DNA from: Larix sibirica
Lineage: Eukaryota > Streptophyta > Pinopsida > Pinales > Pinaceae
Direction: 5' to 3'
DNA: 64,000 nt
Assembly (NCBI GenBank): GCA_004151065.3
Contig: NWUY0304559592.1
Location: forward strand, 905-64,904
Part shown: positions 36,839 to 48,679 of the stretch, one piece after another
Position numbering within the stretch: the first letter of the stretch is position 1
Layout of the letters: every line of letters starts with the position of its first letter
Position numbers and translations under genes: made by a program
Notes under the pieces: generated by a model
What the model saw: only the letters and a program-made list of their open reading frames with translations
What the model was told of the DNA's origin: nothing
The model's database searches: none

Positions 36839-37714
36839 GTGGGATCTTCAATCTTTAAACCGTCGTGATATTTCCGCCCGTAGTTATCTTGCTATCCGTA
36901 GCTTTTTGACACCTGATGAAACTTTATGAAAATTGCTTGCTATAAGAACATGGCTGCTGCGGACTGGGATAAGAAGGGCTGGGATAAGGAAATAAATTAA
37001 CGGGCGGGCTCCCAGGATGGCTGGGATAAGAACAACTGGCTGGCTGGTTAGCTTGTTAGCTGAGGAGCTGGCCGTTACCCAAGATTCCCAGGTGGTGATT
37101 CACTAAATGACGGTCTTCAATGCCAAGTTTTGACCTAGGTTTCAATCCACGAAATACCAGGCTGGGCTTGGATACTTGAGGCCAATTGGCGGGGCTACTT
37201 AGTCAAATTATGCTGCTGGGAATGACCGCGTTTGAATGCCCGTGTACAACTGACTGGGTTCTAATTATGATGCTAGGAATAACCGTGTCCGAATCAGCAT
37301 CTCAAATCCTCTATAGTAGCGAGACCAATCGGCCATTTTCGCACCCTGGAAACACTATTATACTTATATGAGCCCCAACTCCACATTGACAGTGTGGACC
37401 CATTCGGTGCATACCCTCGTACCTGTGGATGCTTTCGATCCACATTGGTTGTCTGTCTATGGTGCCGGCCTATGATGTCATAACTGGGCTCAATGACTCT
37501 GCTTACTCTACTGCTATGGGGGCTATGGAGCGGGTAAAAACTCTATTTCTAGTTTTATCACATCCTAACGTCTGCACTTGGATTTGCATAAAATGTACTA
37601 CAACCTAGTTACTATAAAAGCTCGCATGGATACATTTAACTTAGACAATTACTACTTAAGGGGCTAGGTCTAACGCCATGGAGACGTTGGTTGTAACGTG
37701 TTGCCCAGAGGCCA
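36839..37714. other. Spacer with GGCTGGGATAAG repetition
   Basis: GGCTGGGATAAG or GACTGGGATAAG appears near 36965, 36980 and 37019, followed by further CTGG-rich phrases. No gene was seen. Confidence 0.5.
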
Positions 37715-37795
37715 TATGAGTTCGGGCTAGTCACACTACTAAGGCCACCAGGTGGTGCCAATGCAGCTGCTGGGCTAAGAGAATCCACTTGTAGA
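37715..37795 (+). repeat. Repeat pair with 43090-43175, same orientation
   Basis: GAGTTCGGGCTAG, then ACTACTAAGGCCACCAGGTG, then GCTGCTGGGCTAAGAGAATC. The second copy has the same phrases with about 15-20% change. GGGCTAATACAATGGG-type relatives lie near 43800 and 50670. Confidence 0.75.
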
Positions 37796-37943
37796 GAAAT
37801 TGACACTTGGACTCACATATTAGTGTGTTTATAGACTTGCCTATCACATTAGGAATTGCATCTCTACGTCCGTTGTAAAATTTTAATGCTGCACAGCCTA
37901 TCCACCGCCGCTGACCCACAGAAAGAGGAAGTGGTCTTCTCTT

Positions 37944-38456
37944 CTATGTTTCATTGTATTCTATCCTAAAATAATTAGGGTAGCTGAAGCTTGCACACAA
38001 CAATTTATACATATGAGATACTGGCATATCTACGCGTTTCACTTGTCCATTATAAAGGAAATAAAGTGTAATGTCTCCTAGAAGTTTCAATTTGTTATGA
38101 AAAGTGTTTAAACATACGCTGTTTCTTAAAATTGAGTCAATTTTGAGTCTATCTCTCTCCCCTCCACCCAATAAGCACTTAATTAATTGCTGTCTAAATT
38201 TTGGGTATTCTGAGAATAAAACACCTTTTTTCCCCATTGAGGCTAAGTTGTTCCATCCCCTCATCCCAGGAAGGTAGGTAGAGGTGGGTTCCACTGCTGG
38301 TATTCCATGTCCAGACAGGACCAGATAAAAGATACAAGGAGCCGTTACTGTCACTGGTACCGGTATTACGGTGGTTAACCCGGTAAAAAGAATCTCCCTC
38401 GTTACCGTGTGACTGTTTACTGTGGTGAGCGGTGAACTCGGGCGGGATAGTTCCAA
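37944..38456 (-). other. Longest open reading frame in the window (170 codons), probably chance
   Basis: The frame starts with Met and is uninterrupted. It is moderately hydrophobic near residues 25-50 (VIPVPVTVTAPCIFYLVLSG) and Lys/Leu-rich later. I see no known domain, signal or repeat. At typical stop frequency, one frame of this length is expected about once in six-frame translation of 64 kb. A second overlapping frame (38194-38469) is also open. It could be a lineage-specific mitochondrial ORF only if transcribed or conserved. Confidence 0.25.
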
Positions 38457-41283
38457 CAGCTCCAGTCACAGTCCCGGCCGGGGGTTTCTATTTTCTAGTA
38501 GGCGGTCCGAATCCTGCCGTATCCCAGCTGTCACTCACTGCACTTTTGGGAGATCGAAAAGATCCTAAAGACCTTAAGAGCAGATATCGAAATCCAAAAT
38601 GAATCGAAATGAATGCCGCATTAACAATCAATTCCGGTCGACGGGAGAGGAGATCGTAAGAGTTAAACCATAGTAAATTATAGATGTATTAACCACTTTT
38701 AGATGAGAAGAGATCGTTTCGAAAGATCCACTCTTAAATATTTGGTTTACGGCTCTTAAGGAATTTTCATTTTAAGGTCGGCGGTAAGGAAAATAATAGA
38801 TACATGTTGCAATTACCATGTTAATTTTACTTGTTTTGAAAATATTAGATATGGGTTTAGCTTCAAATCGATTATACAAGTATTAACCACTTTCAGAGGG
38901 GTCGGTGGGGTAGGCTAGACCTTCTATAATCTAGTTCATGGTAAGCATTCAAATTCCTCTCCTTCCCTCTATCCGAGCTAATAAAAAAGTTGCTTTTAAG
39001 ACTACAGCGGCCGACGCCTACCGGCATTCTAGCAGATTCGATGTGGATTTCTGTCCTTTCTTTATTTCAATTTAGAGACAGGTCGTTAATACATCTATAA
39101 TTGACTCGGTGAAGAACCGGCGTCTCCCCCTTGCAACTATAAGATTCATATTATGTATGTAATTATTCACTAGCAGAGCCCTGTAGATTGGATGCCCCCA
39201 GTTTCGGAGTTGCGCGATGGCAGGCTCCTTTTCACTCCAAGGCAATTATTTATTATGCGAGCTCGGGTTTCTAAGTTCCGTAAGATGTTTACCAGGGAAA
39301 GGCAGTAGTGACACACACACCAATGATGGAATACTATTCGTTCGTCCTTGGATACCGGATCGCTGCTATTGGAACACATCAGAATGGGGTGAAACTATCT
39401 ATTATCGTAACCAATTCACTATAGAATAGATATTTTCCAATCACTACTATACCACTAGTTTTTCTCTTTGCTTACCTTATATAGATAGAAAGGCCAATAA
39501 AAGAATAATGATACACTTATCCCCTTCGTTTACGGCAGGGGCTTCTAGGCGCAGCGATACATGTTCCACACCCAGAGAGGTCAACGGATTCTTGAGTGAT
39601 CGAAGGTGAGTAAGAGTGCTGGTCTGTAACGCCATCTAAGTCTAAGATAGAATTAAGATCTGCAGTCTTTAGGTTTCTGATCAGAAGACGACTTATAATT
39701 GGTAGGTAGATCCCTTCAGTGAGCCGGTGCAGCAGAAGAGTTGTTAAAAGCTCCATTAAAGATCTGGCCAAGGTAAGGTGATAGAAACCCTGTATACCGG
39801 TTCGTTCCGGGTCTTCATTGTTACTTTCCCATGGTTCAATCCTTACTGGTTCTCTTCCAGATCGAGGTGCAGAGAGAGCTTACCGAGATGCAAGGACCGT
39901 TGATAAAAGAATCATGACGAGGGGGAACGCACGCCGCTAATCACTTCATTTCCAATTCACATTAGATCCACCCAATCTGGTTGTCGAATTCTATTTCCGG
40001 GTGAAAACGGTTTAGTATGGACCAGGCGGCACCTCTATTATCCATGGCCGATCCAGTCATTCATAGTGTGGATTACTCTATTTGTCTATGGATTTCGAGC
40101 CTTCCCGATCCGCTTCTATTCGGCGGAATCTACGCCTGGCCCTTCTTTCCTTCTATCCGGCGCCCTACTCCTCTTCCCCGACCGGTTGTTGGAGGAAGGC
40201 CCGCTAGTTCGACGTAAAGATGGATAGATTCAGTCAAGAGCGCTCTCCGGTTCGCTGCCCGGTAAGGCACTTCCCTACTTTATCCGTAAGCGAGTGATAT
40301 GTAGATTGGGTTGCTGGGATGGAATCAATAATGTTAGATCTAAATCTAAAGCCCAACATGAAACTGGCCTGGGCCTAGCTTAAGTTGAAGATGTCACTAC
40401 CCTATTTATTTCAGGGGGATATGAATGCTGTGGAACTAAATCCTTTATAACTTATCTAAAGCACGTTCCGCCCTACTATTATTATTATTTAAGGTGCCGC
40501 TTGACTACTGTCCAGATCATGATCCGATTGCCTACAATGTTTTCCGCCGCCTTCTAGTCAGTTATGATATAGGGGCATACCCAGACTCACATTTATTACG
40601 TATATAACAGGGGAGGGCCCAGTCGTTAGGTATTGTATCCTGAAACCTGTTCCATGACCTTCTCAATCTGACTCTTCATCTTCCGTTTTCGAGAATAGTA
40701 GGGGAATAAATAAGAGATAAGGATAACCTTATCGCTACGGGAATTGGATAACCCTTTGCTCTTTGAGGGGAAGAAAGAAAGGGCCTTTAAATGACGCCTT
40801 GCCTTGGTGAAGAAAAAAACTGCTTCAATGGATTAATCTTCTACATAATCTACTTACTCAACCGAAGACTCAACTGCTGCGGCAGGTCGAGACCAAGAAG
40901 CATAATAACCATAAATAGCATAAACTAGTGATCGTGGTGATCGTGATGCAGTTGTTTCTCACACATATCCAGCATCTGAGCCGATGTCACCCCTACAAGG
41001 ACAGGTGCACAGGTAGCAGCATACCTAGAAGCATACCAAGCATACCTGGGTACATACCTTCCATTTCTAGATCCAGATCAATACTCATACCCCGCAGCTT
41101 CATTGGCGGCTATTGCATTCGGCGCTTCTCCTTTAGAGGCGTACCTAAGCTGGCTGTTGGTTGACGTTCGTTTCGTTATCCGTCTTACTGATCCGCTAGG
41201 TCGCTGTTTCTATTATTTATGCGCGGTTCCATCGAAGAATGAATCGATAGCTTATAGGTAATCAATTAGACACCTTAAGACTG
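38457..41283. other. Spacer, no gene seen
   Basis: GC is a little higher at 39000-40300. Frames at 39217-39429 and 40017-40217 resemble no protein. GATCGTAAGAG and GAGATCGTTTCGAAAGATC phrases near 38580-38740 repeat loosely. No group II intron domain V, tRNA or rRNA could be fitted. Confidence 0.5.
38678..39101. repeat. 17-bp inverted repeat with a nearby direct copy
   Basis: ATTATAGATGTATTAAC at 38678-38694 recurs as its exact reverse complement at 39085-39101. GTATTAACCACTTT at 38686-38699 also recurs in direct orientation at 38880-38893. Confidence 0.9.
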
Positions 41284-41560
41284 GTATTTTAACGAGTGAA
41301 AAGGTGGCGTTGCGAGTGCGTCATTAACTGTTCCACTTAGCACCTGTCTATCCGGTCACGAGCATGAGAGCCTAGTCTCGTTGATGGGAAATTAAGTACT
41401 TCAAGGTGTCCTTGCCCTCGGAAGGGCAAGCAATAAATCCCTAGCAAGATGGGAAATTCACAAGTGTAAGGGTGGCGTATCGAGTAGCTGGTTCATTCCC
41501 CCATTACGGGCCTTGTCAAAGTGGTAATTTCAATACTGAAGGATGGCCTATCGGTTAAGG
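41284..41560 (+). repeat. Four diverged units of a GGTGGCGT repeat
   Basis: Units start near 41284, 41386, 41450 and 41522. Each has a (G)GTAATTT or GGGAAATT phrase, then AGTG(A/T)AAGG or similar, then GTGGCGT(T/A)(G/T)CGAGT or GATGGCCTATCGG. Spacing is about 65-100 bp. The hairpin GCCCTCGGAAGGGC sits in the second unit. Confidence 0.6.
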
Positions 41561-42054
41561 TAAAATCCCCTACCTCTTCATAGAGCCAAATCACTTAATT
41601 AAGGCATTTCAGGTTATTATCATACATCCAGTAAGCTGAGTTAATAGAATGGTGTAAGTACCCAAGCCCTCCCTCCAATCTCCGCTCCGCTGGGAGTAGT
41701 TCCTCAAGAAAAGAATGCAGTTCCGAGATCCCACATCACAACAACAACTGAGCTTTCCAACTGCAGGATGGGTTAATCCGCCCGTGCCATGCAATCCATC
41801 CAGAATCGGGGGAGCCAGGGAAGCTAGCTACGAAAGATTCTCGTCAAATTGATAATTCAGCCGTGTCTCTTAAGTGCTAGTTGTATATAAATAAATAAAT
41901 CGGGTACATACAGTTCCTACAATGATCCAACCCTACTAAGTATTCCCTCCTAGCATAATTCAATTGGTAAGGGCAGCACTCTCTAAGCTAGGATGAAGGG
42001 AGAGGGAAGGGGGCAAGGTTGGTTGATCCAGTGATCCTGATAAGATAATAAGCA

Positions 42055-42215
42055 GTACCAAGTAAGTGATTAATTCCTCAAGTGGTCTATAGGGCTACAG
42101 ATCTAGTTCTGAGGGTGGGTAGGTGGTTTGGTAAAACTAAAGTTCAGGCAAGTAAGCACCTAAGGGTCCTGCTAGGAGCGCTCGTTGTCTTCATTCATAA
42201 CTAGTATCTGTCTGG
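42055..42215 (+). repeat. Dispersed repeat family H copy
   Basis: AAGTGATTAATTCCTCAAGT, GGTCTATAGGGCTA, CAGATCTAG, GGGTGGGTAGGTGGTT, GGTAAAACTAAAGTT and GGGTCCTGCTAG. Among the copies seen, this joins the left part (as at 33390) with the right part (as at 30420 and 62105), so it shows the family order best. Confidence 0.75.
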
Positions 42216-43089
42216 CACTTGTCTTGTCCTCCCAACAATCTAAATAGTGCCTACTACCTACTGAGCAGTTTTCCCTCCATCTATCGAGTGTTTGTTTTCG
42301 AGAGATACTTTAATGACTTTGACTTTGTAAAACGTTGCATCAAGTGCTATTGCACTAGACACGGATAAGAATCCGAAGATGGGGAAGGCTATGGAGAAGG
42401 GGCCCTATTTGCAGCTCTTGTAGCTACTAAAAGTGAGCTTTACTCTAATCGATAGATTGAAACGAACTCATACTTTAAGTGTATAACCAAATGGCAGTTC
42501 TTCCTCTTCGTTCCGAGATTGGCTTGACCTATTTGGTTTAGATAAAAGCGAGAAGGGAGAGTTGGAAAGTAAAAGTAAGGGCATAACTCATGAATTCTTG
42601 GCTAGAATTCAACCGGAAGGGCGCACAAAAACATATTATTTTTATTAAAGAATAAGATTCTGTACTGAGTGAGACCTCATCATGATCGTATTCTGAACTG
42701 ATACGGCCACAATGATTAGCTATTGCTGCTGATTCCCAATCCATTTTCGTCAGGATATTCACACCTGAGCCGCGCCACCATCTATAATGGTATCTCTCAG
42801 CATAACACCTTCATTAATAAGCAGGGGAAGACAAAAGTAACAAATTGAAAAATGGTGGTATTGAAAATTGTATTTTAATAAAACATAGATCTATTTTTCA
42901 CATAAGAGCAGCTATATTACTAGAGCTGCTATGGCAGACTCTTATTCTAGCTCTACACTATGCTGCTGTAACCAGGTGTCTCTCCATAGCTAGCTATCCG
43001 TGGGTTGTTGAAATGTGTTATTTCAAATAGAAATAGAAATGGCAGGTTGAAGTTGCATGGATAAGTTGGCGGAACCCAGAGTAGGTACC
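42216..43089. other. Spacer, no gene seen
   Basis: Frames at 42538-42762 (-) and 42845-43030 (+) show no motif. No RNA gene was found. Confidence 0.5.
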
Positions 43090-43175
43090 ATCTTAGTTCG
43101 GGCTAGTTGAAGCTGGATCCATTACTAAGCCAGGTGCTTATGCTGCCAGAGCTGGGCTCAGAGAATCTGCTTGGT
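43090..43175 (+). repeat. Repeat pair with 37715-37795, same orientation
   Basis: TTAGTTCGGGCTAGTTGAAG, ATTACTAAGCCAGGTG and GAGCTGGGCTCAGAGAATC. The copies are about 5.4 kb apart. Confidence 0.75.
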
Positions 43176-46100
43176 TACTATTCTGCTTAGGGTGGTTAAA
43201 AAACTACTACAACTACTATAAACTAGATATATGATCTTGCATGGATAAGTACTGGCATCGATACGCGATGTCGCATATAGACGTGTTCATCTATAATTAA
43301 ACACCATATATACATTGAACCCTTTTCACTTTATTTGTATCCACTTCAAATTGTATTTGAAGATGCACCGGATCAACAAAACAATGTTTTGATATATGAC
43401 GTTGCATACATAGTTTACCTTGTCCATAGCAAGTACAAAATTGAAATCAGGCAAGCCTAGAGATTGTATAGCTTTTATGATTCTCATATATTTACTTTTT
43501 ACTTGCCGCTTTGACAACTACTCAAACTGTTACAATGAGTACGGTCCCGGAGAAGTTTACCATGATCCCCGATTGACGCATTTGCTTTTACATTGAGCGC
43601 CTTTATGCTTGCTGAAATGAATAATGACCCGACTTACGATGCACTTCAGGATCTTCGAAAGACACGTGGGTGAATTCCATCTAGTCTGGTAATGCTAGTA
43701 AGAAAGGGACGTTATGAGGCTCTCGAGTGATTTACAGACACATAGTGAGTCTAGGGTAGCGCCAGTTTTACTGTGCTAATCCCACTGTGGCTGCTGCGCT
43801 AACTGCTGGGCTAATACAATGGGCTGGAAACAGATGAAGCTCTGAGTGCTAGAACTCTTGTCAGTAAGTGCATGCCTTTTACTTTACGATATGATACAAC
43901 GGTTACACAATTATGAGGGCCGAGTTCAATTTTGATGCTGATTGAGCGATTGCATGCTTTTCATTGACTTACACCCCAGTGGACTAGTGAACGGCGGGGT
44001 AGGACGAGAGAGATAGGAGCGGAGTAGCAATGTGAGGTTCACCAATAGAGATAAAGGTTTATAATCTGCTTGCCAGATTCTTATGCTTCAGTACGCACCC
44101 AACATTGAGCTATTATGGTACAACACCGCGTAGTATTTTTAAGTTATATACAAAAAAGCGTTTATTTGGTACCATAGCACGAGGCCTGGACACATGATAG
44201 AGTAGGAGGCACGATAGAGACCTTAAATCACAATCCCCTAACCCCCCCCCTTACCGCCTCACTTTGCCATATTCACCCTTCACAATCTGCAGTCCCTTAA
44301 CGCCCAGGACATTCAGTAAGGACCAGTAACCTTATGTTCATAGTTGTCTTTTTTATTAATGGATACCCCTTAATGTAATGCAATAATTGATGTGTCATAA
44401 GTAGAACGTAAGGCCCATTAAATCTTTCCACACACGACATCCAACTTGATGGGTAAAAGGTAGTAGGTGTGATAGACCCCATCCTTCCCCCTCGTGTTCG
44501 CTTGCATATTGATTACTACTATATATATTTAACAAAAAAGTATAAATGCGCCTGCGATTTTATTCTGTAGATAAGCCCAATCTTCGACCTTTATTTATTT
44601 AGAAGCCACACATTGAACGAAAGGCCCCTCAAACTAACTGAAAGGTTATACCTATAGCAGGCAGAGCTCGAGTTACAGCCAGTCCTATTCCTTCAGTTTA
44701 CCAGAAACAAGGCAGTCAGTCAGACGCAGGCAAGCCAGCAAGAGCAAGAACCACGCGAGTAACAGAGTACTCTTAGACCTAATAAGGGCAATAACTTTAT
44801 GTACCTCGAATTCATGGGAGCATAAATCACGAAATACCTCCTTCCAATACCCTGAGATTGTATTAAAAAATATATATAGCATGGTAATTCTTTCATGCCC
44901 TATAACCTTATGCATCATATAATCCATATTCATCCAACCAACTAAACTTAAGATTATTGTTGCTTGTCATGCATGGAGAAGTGTTTTGTTTGGTGCACCT
45001 TCATAACCTTTTATCACAAGGCTTTTAAGCTGCTGCTAGTAACTACCTGTGCCGCTATCTATTCTATTTTATATGATCCTATAAAGTTAGAGTCGTAAAA
45101 ATCAACCCATATAAAAAGGCAATATTCTATACCCGGAGAACTTTGAAATACATAACCAGATGATTCTATACTTAGTATCATATAGTAGGTCATAATAGAT
45201 TACTACGCCTTCATTCCAAATATAGTAGCTGTGCGTTTCGGTGGGTTCTGCGGTTTAAGACTATACCTATAGTAATATATAGATCTATGAAGAGTTAGTG
45301 TTAGTGGAAATAGAGATTAGGCCATACCGATATGCTCCCTATGTTAGGATATCCTACTGGTCCAACGGTATTGTTTCGGGATATGAAGCCAACCCAACTA
45401 ACAGAAGGAAATGCCTAGTTAACGGTCTTACCTAGCTTTAAGTAGTTCAATTACCAGGTAGGTCCCAAGACCATCTGAAGTTCAGGCCAGTCGTGCTCAC
45501 AAGGCCAGTGAATTCATATAAACTCCTAGATAACTTGAACGAAATAAAAAGTCGTTATCGGGGGATACCTCCGATAATTAGGGGGAGGGTTATTTTATCC
45601 GAGAATCAGGTGCTTTCAGGTGCATTTTCAATAAAGTAGTAATTGAATTGCAAAATACGGGGTTTTAGCAAGGGGTAGGGGAAGGTCCTTCCGTCCTAGA
45701 GTCAAATCCTTGTTGTTGCGGTTACCGGTAGTCGAGGGCTCTTTTTATTATAATATACTTTCTCTTTCTGGCTAGTGGGCTCAGTACCATTCCAGGTAAA
45801 GCCGATCATGAATAAAATATTGTTTCGGTACTAGGTGGGCTTCTCTTAGTCGCTTTTTAGATCTCTTCCTTTCGTGCTAGCTGATCAGAGGTCGGAACTC
45901 ATACCGTATAGCTTACGGAACGGCAGGTGCCGAAGTGAACTCCTTGTTCTGTTCCGCTAGTTAAGTTCTATCCGTTCGTTCTCTTTCTTGGTAGGTCGTA
46001 AAGCAAATAAATTCTTCTTGTTCTGGTTCTCGGCAGGGGACTCCTGCTTGAAAGTGCTTCACCCAAAAAGTAGTGTACTCGCCTGAGTGCTTTAGCAACG

Positions 46101-47977
46101 GAAAAAGAACAAAAGGGAAGGAAATACTCTATAAGCCAAGCTTACCACGAGCCCTCTCGTACCGCTTCCCCTCTGCCTTACTTAAAGACAGAGTACCGCT
46201 TACACAACTATCCATAAAAGAAGGAAGAAGGCAAGGAAAGACTAGGTTTATGCCCGGAAAAGAACTGTGTTGTACGCTTGTAGCTCTTAGACTGAAAGCC
46301 ACAATTTATTGCCCTCTTGTACTCGCTTGCCCGTCAGTCTCGTTAAAGGAATTTTCGTGTTTATATGATATCCCGCTTCCGGCCCAATAAGGAGTACCGG
46401 ACTTGCCTACCAGACTAGCTTAACTAACTTCTACTGTAGGCTTGAAAGATTTAGTTTTCACAACTTTAACTAGCGCTAGGGCTGTGGAAAGGAAGGATTT
46501 ATTAAAGCCGCCGGAACTGACCTAGGGTAAAAAAAAGTAGTTCCATATAAGAACATCAAATTATAAGGTTTTAATAAATATGGACCACGCAACCAAATGG
46601 GATGCCAGCAATTGGCGTGTTATATGCCCAGGCAGGATCACTTCGCATGTATTTTAGCTATTGTATTTTCTACGCTTTGAAGAAGAATAAGCTCTAAAAT
46701 ACATGCAACATGGCGGCGTATATATGCTCTGTATATTGTATGGGGATAAATGTAAGCAGCTATGGGGAATTAAAACTAGTTGACGTTTGTCTGACTCAGG
46801 CAATGATCGGCTATTACTCCTTCCTCATATCCCGGCAGAATCCTAATGGTTGGCAAAACCCTATTTATCCGGCTCTTAAACATCCATTATCAATTGTCTT
46901 CTGCTGTTCCTCTCCCCGAATGGTGAAGGCAAGTAACAGCAGCATGTTTTCTATTTTGTCTAATAGCTTCTGTTGTACTCGGTGAATACGGTCGGTAATG
47001 CTCGACTACAGCAGTGACCACCTTATCCGGCTGGAAATGATCAGCAATATGACTTGGCTCTCGGCGGACCTTCTAGCACTGGCTAGAGCAGCTTAATGAT
47101 ATTACCGTGAAAGCACTTACTGGAGCTTATTGGACAGAAGTAGAGCTTCAATCTCTCTACCTGCCCTGCTTTCTCTGAATGTATCTGTTTGTATGGCGTG
47201 TTATATTGATCTATGTTTATCGTGTGATATCTGTGTCTGCTTGTATAGGGACTATATGTGGAGCTATGGTCTAGGAACTGGCACCACCTTGTTGTTGAGG
47301 CAATGACTGTGACAGTGAGTAGAGCTTGTAGCTACACTTAAAAGAGCTTCTAGCCCTGAGTAGCTGACTGACAATAGCTTTTAGCAAAGACTAACTAGAG
47401 CTTCTATTGACTGTCGGTATGGTTATGGATCCTCAAGAGGTGAATCATATATAATTAGTTGTAGTAGATTGCTCTTGTGTTTAAATATAAAAAAGCCTTC
47501 TCATTCTGTGAACATAGCTGTTTGTGAAAAGCAAAAAAGCCACCATGTTTCCATGCGCGTATAGCAGCCATTGTTGACTGCAAATAGAAGCCGTTCACAG
47601 AAGCCATTACAGCTCACATAGCCGTTGTGAACCGAAAATATTTATTATTCTGAAATAGCAACCACGTTCACGTTAATTTTGGTTACTAATTTTATTAAAT
47701 ATTATATTTAATACCACTGCATTATAAGTAAATAGCAAATTTAAGGCTTGTACGAACATGGATCGAGGAACGAAGTTAAACCCAACCGCGGATATAGGAA
47801 CGCCCTGACTTCTTAGTGTGTGTGCTCCCGCGATTGTAAACTAAGCCAACGCTAGGTATACAGAGACGAAAACTCATAGGTAGATGGTACCCATGGCAAG
47901 AGAGCATTTGCTGAGGCGCGTAGCTATAAATCCCTTGCTATTTTAGATTAGATGTAATTAACCCCCCCCTAAAAAAT
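43176..47977. other. Long spacer, no gene seen
   Basis: No mitochondrial exon, tRNA or rRNA was recognised in 4.8 kb. The 105-codon frame at 46073-46390 and the 91-codon frame at 46710-46985 have no family pattern. AGAGCTTCTA recurs near 47140, 47350 and 47393. CATAGC(T/C)GTT with GTGAA occurs near 47513 and 47615, around inverted GTTCACAG phrases. Confidence 0.5.
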
Positions 47978-48020
47978 AGGGGCTAGGTACGAGCTCTCTC
48001 CCGCCCAAATAAGGGAGAGG
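47978..48020 (+). repeat. Short dispersed element S copy (diverged)
   Basis: GGGGCTAGGTACGAGCTCTC, CCGCCCAAATAAGGGAGAGG. The order and ends match the family but the CTCGACC core is replaced. Confidence 0.45.
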
Positions 48021-48679
48021 GTTGTTCCAACTGAACCATCTTACAATAAAAGTGCACCCATCATCATTCACAGACATACTAATTAGCTCTCTTACTTTAT
48101 TTCATCTCACGTCCCGATAAGAGGTGACATCTAAAGAGAGAGATAGTAGAGTCAGGCTTAGCGGCAAGCTAAATAGTATAAATCATTTATAAATAATGGC
48201 AAAATCTTTTTTTATTTAACGGCAGCTTAGTGAAGCTAAGGCCAAGGCTTATGCAACTATAAGGACTAGAGAATGTATGGGAAACAAATGGATCTCACAG
48301 AATAAGTACTAATTAACATAAATGGATTTACTATTGGGGTTGTAATCTAAATATTAGAGCTAAACCACTAGATCACATTTTGCTTGGTCCGTACAGACGT
48401 TCTTTGAAAGTAAATATACACGTTCTTTGAAATACATGAATGAAATCCATGAAAGACATTCAATTCTGTTCAATCCAGTCAATACAGACTGAATTGTTAA
48501 ATGAGTAAGTTAAATTAAATAGTGAAGTTCAGTGTGAAGTATATAAAAAGTTCAGTTAAATTAAAGACAGACATGAATAAAAATGAAATGAAATACAGAT
48601 CTTAAGTTCAATCAATACATACTTAATCTAAGATATGTAACGATATGTAACCCACATTCATTACCAACAGACAATATTG
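48021..48679. other. Spacer with small duplications
   Basis: CGTTCTTTGAAA occurs at 48399 and 48420. GATATGTAAC is doubled at 48632-48651. AGTTCAGT phrases recur at 48525-48560. No gene was seen. Confidence 0.55.

Noticed and set aside
41945-42000. TAGCATAATTCAATTGGTAAGG, similar to a tRNA D-arm
   Set aside because: No matching anticodon arm, T-loop or acceptor pairing follows.
46073-46390. 105-codon frame with Lys/Arg/Leu bias, considered as a ribosomal protein fragment
   Set aside because: No alignment in memory to any mitochondrial ribosomal protein, and the frame carries no conserved block.
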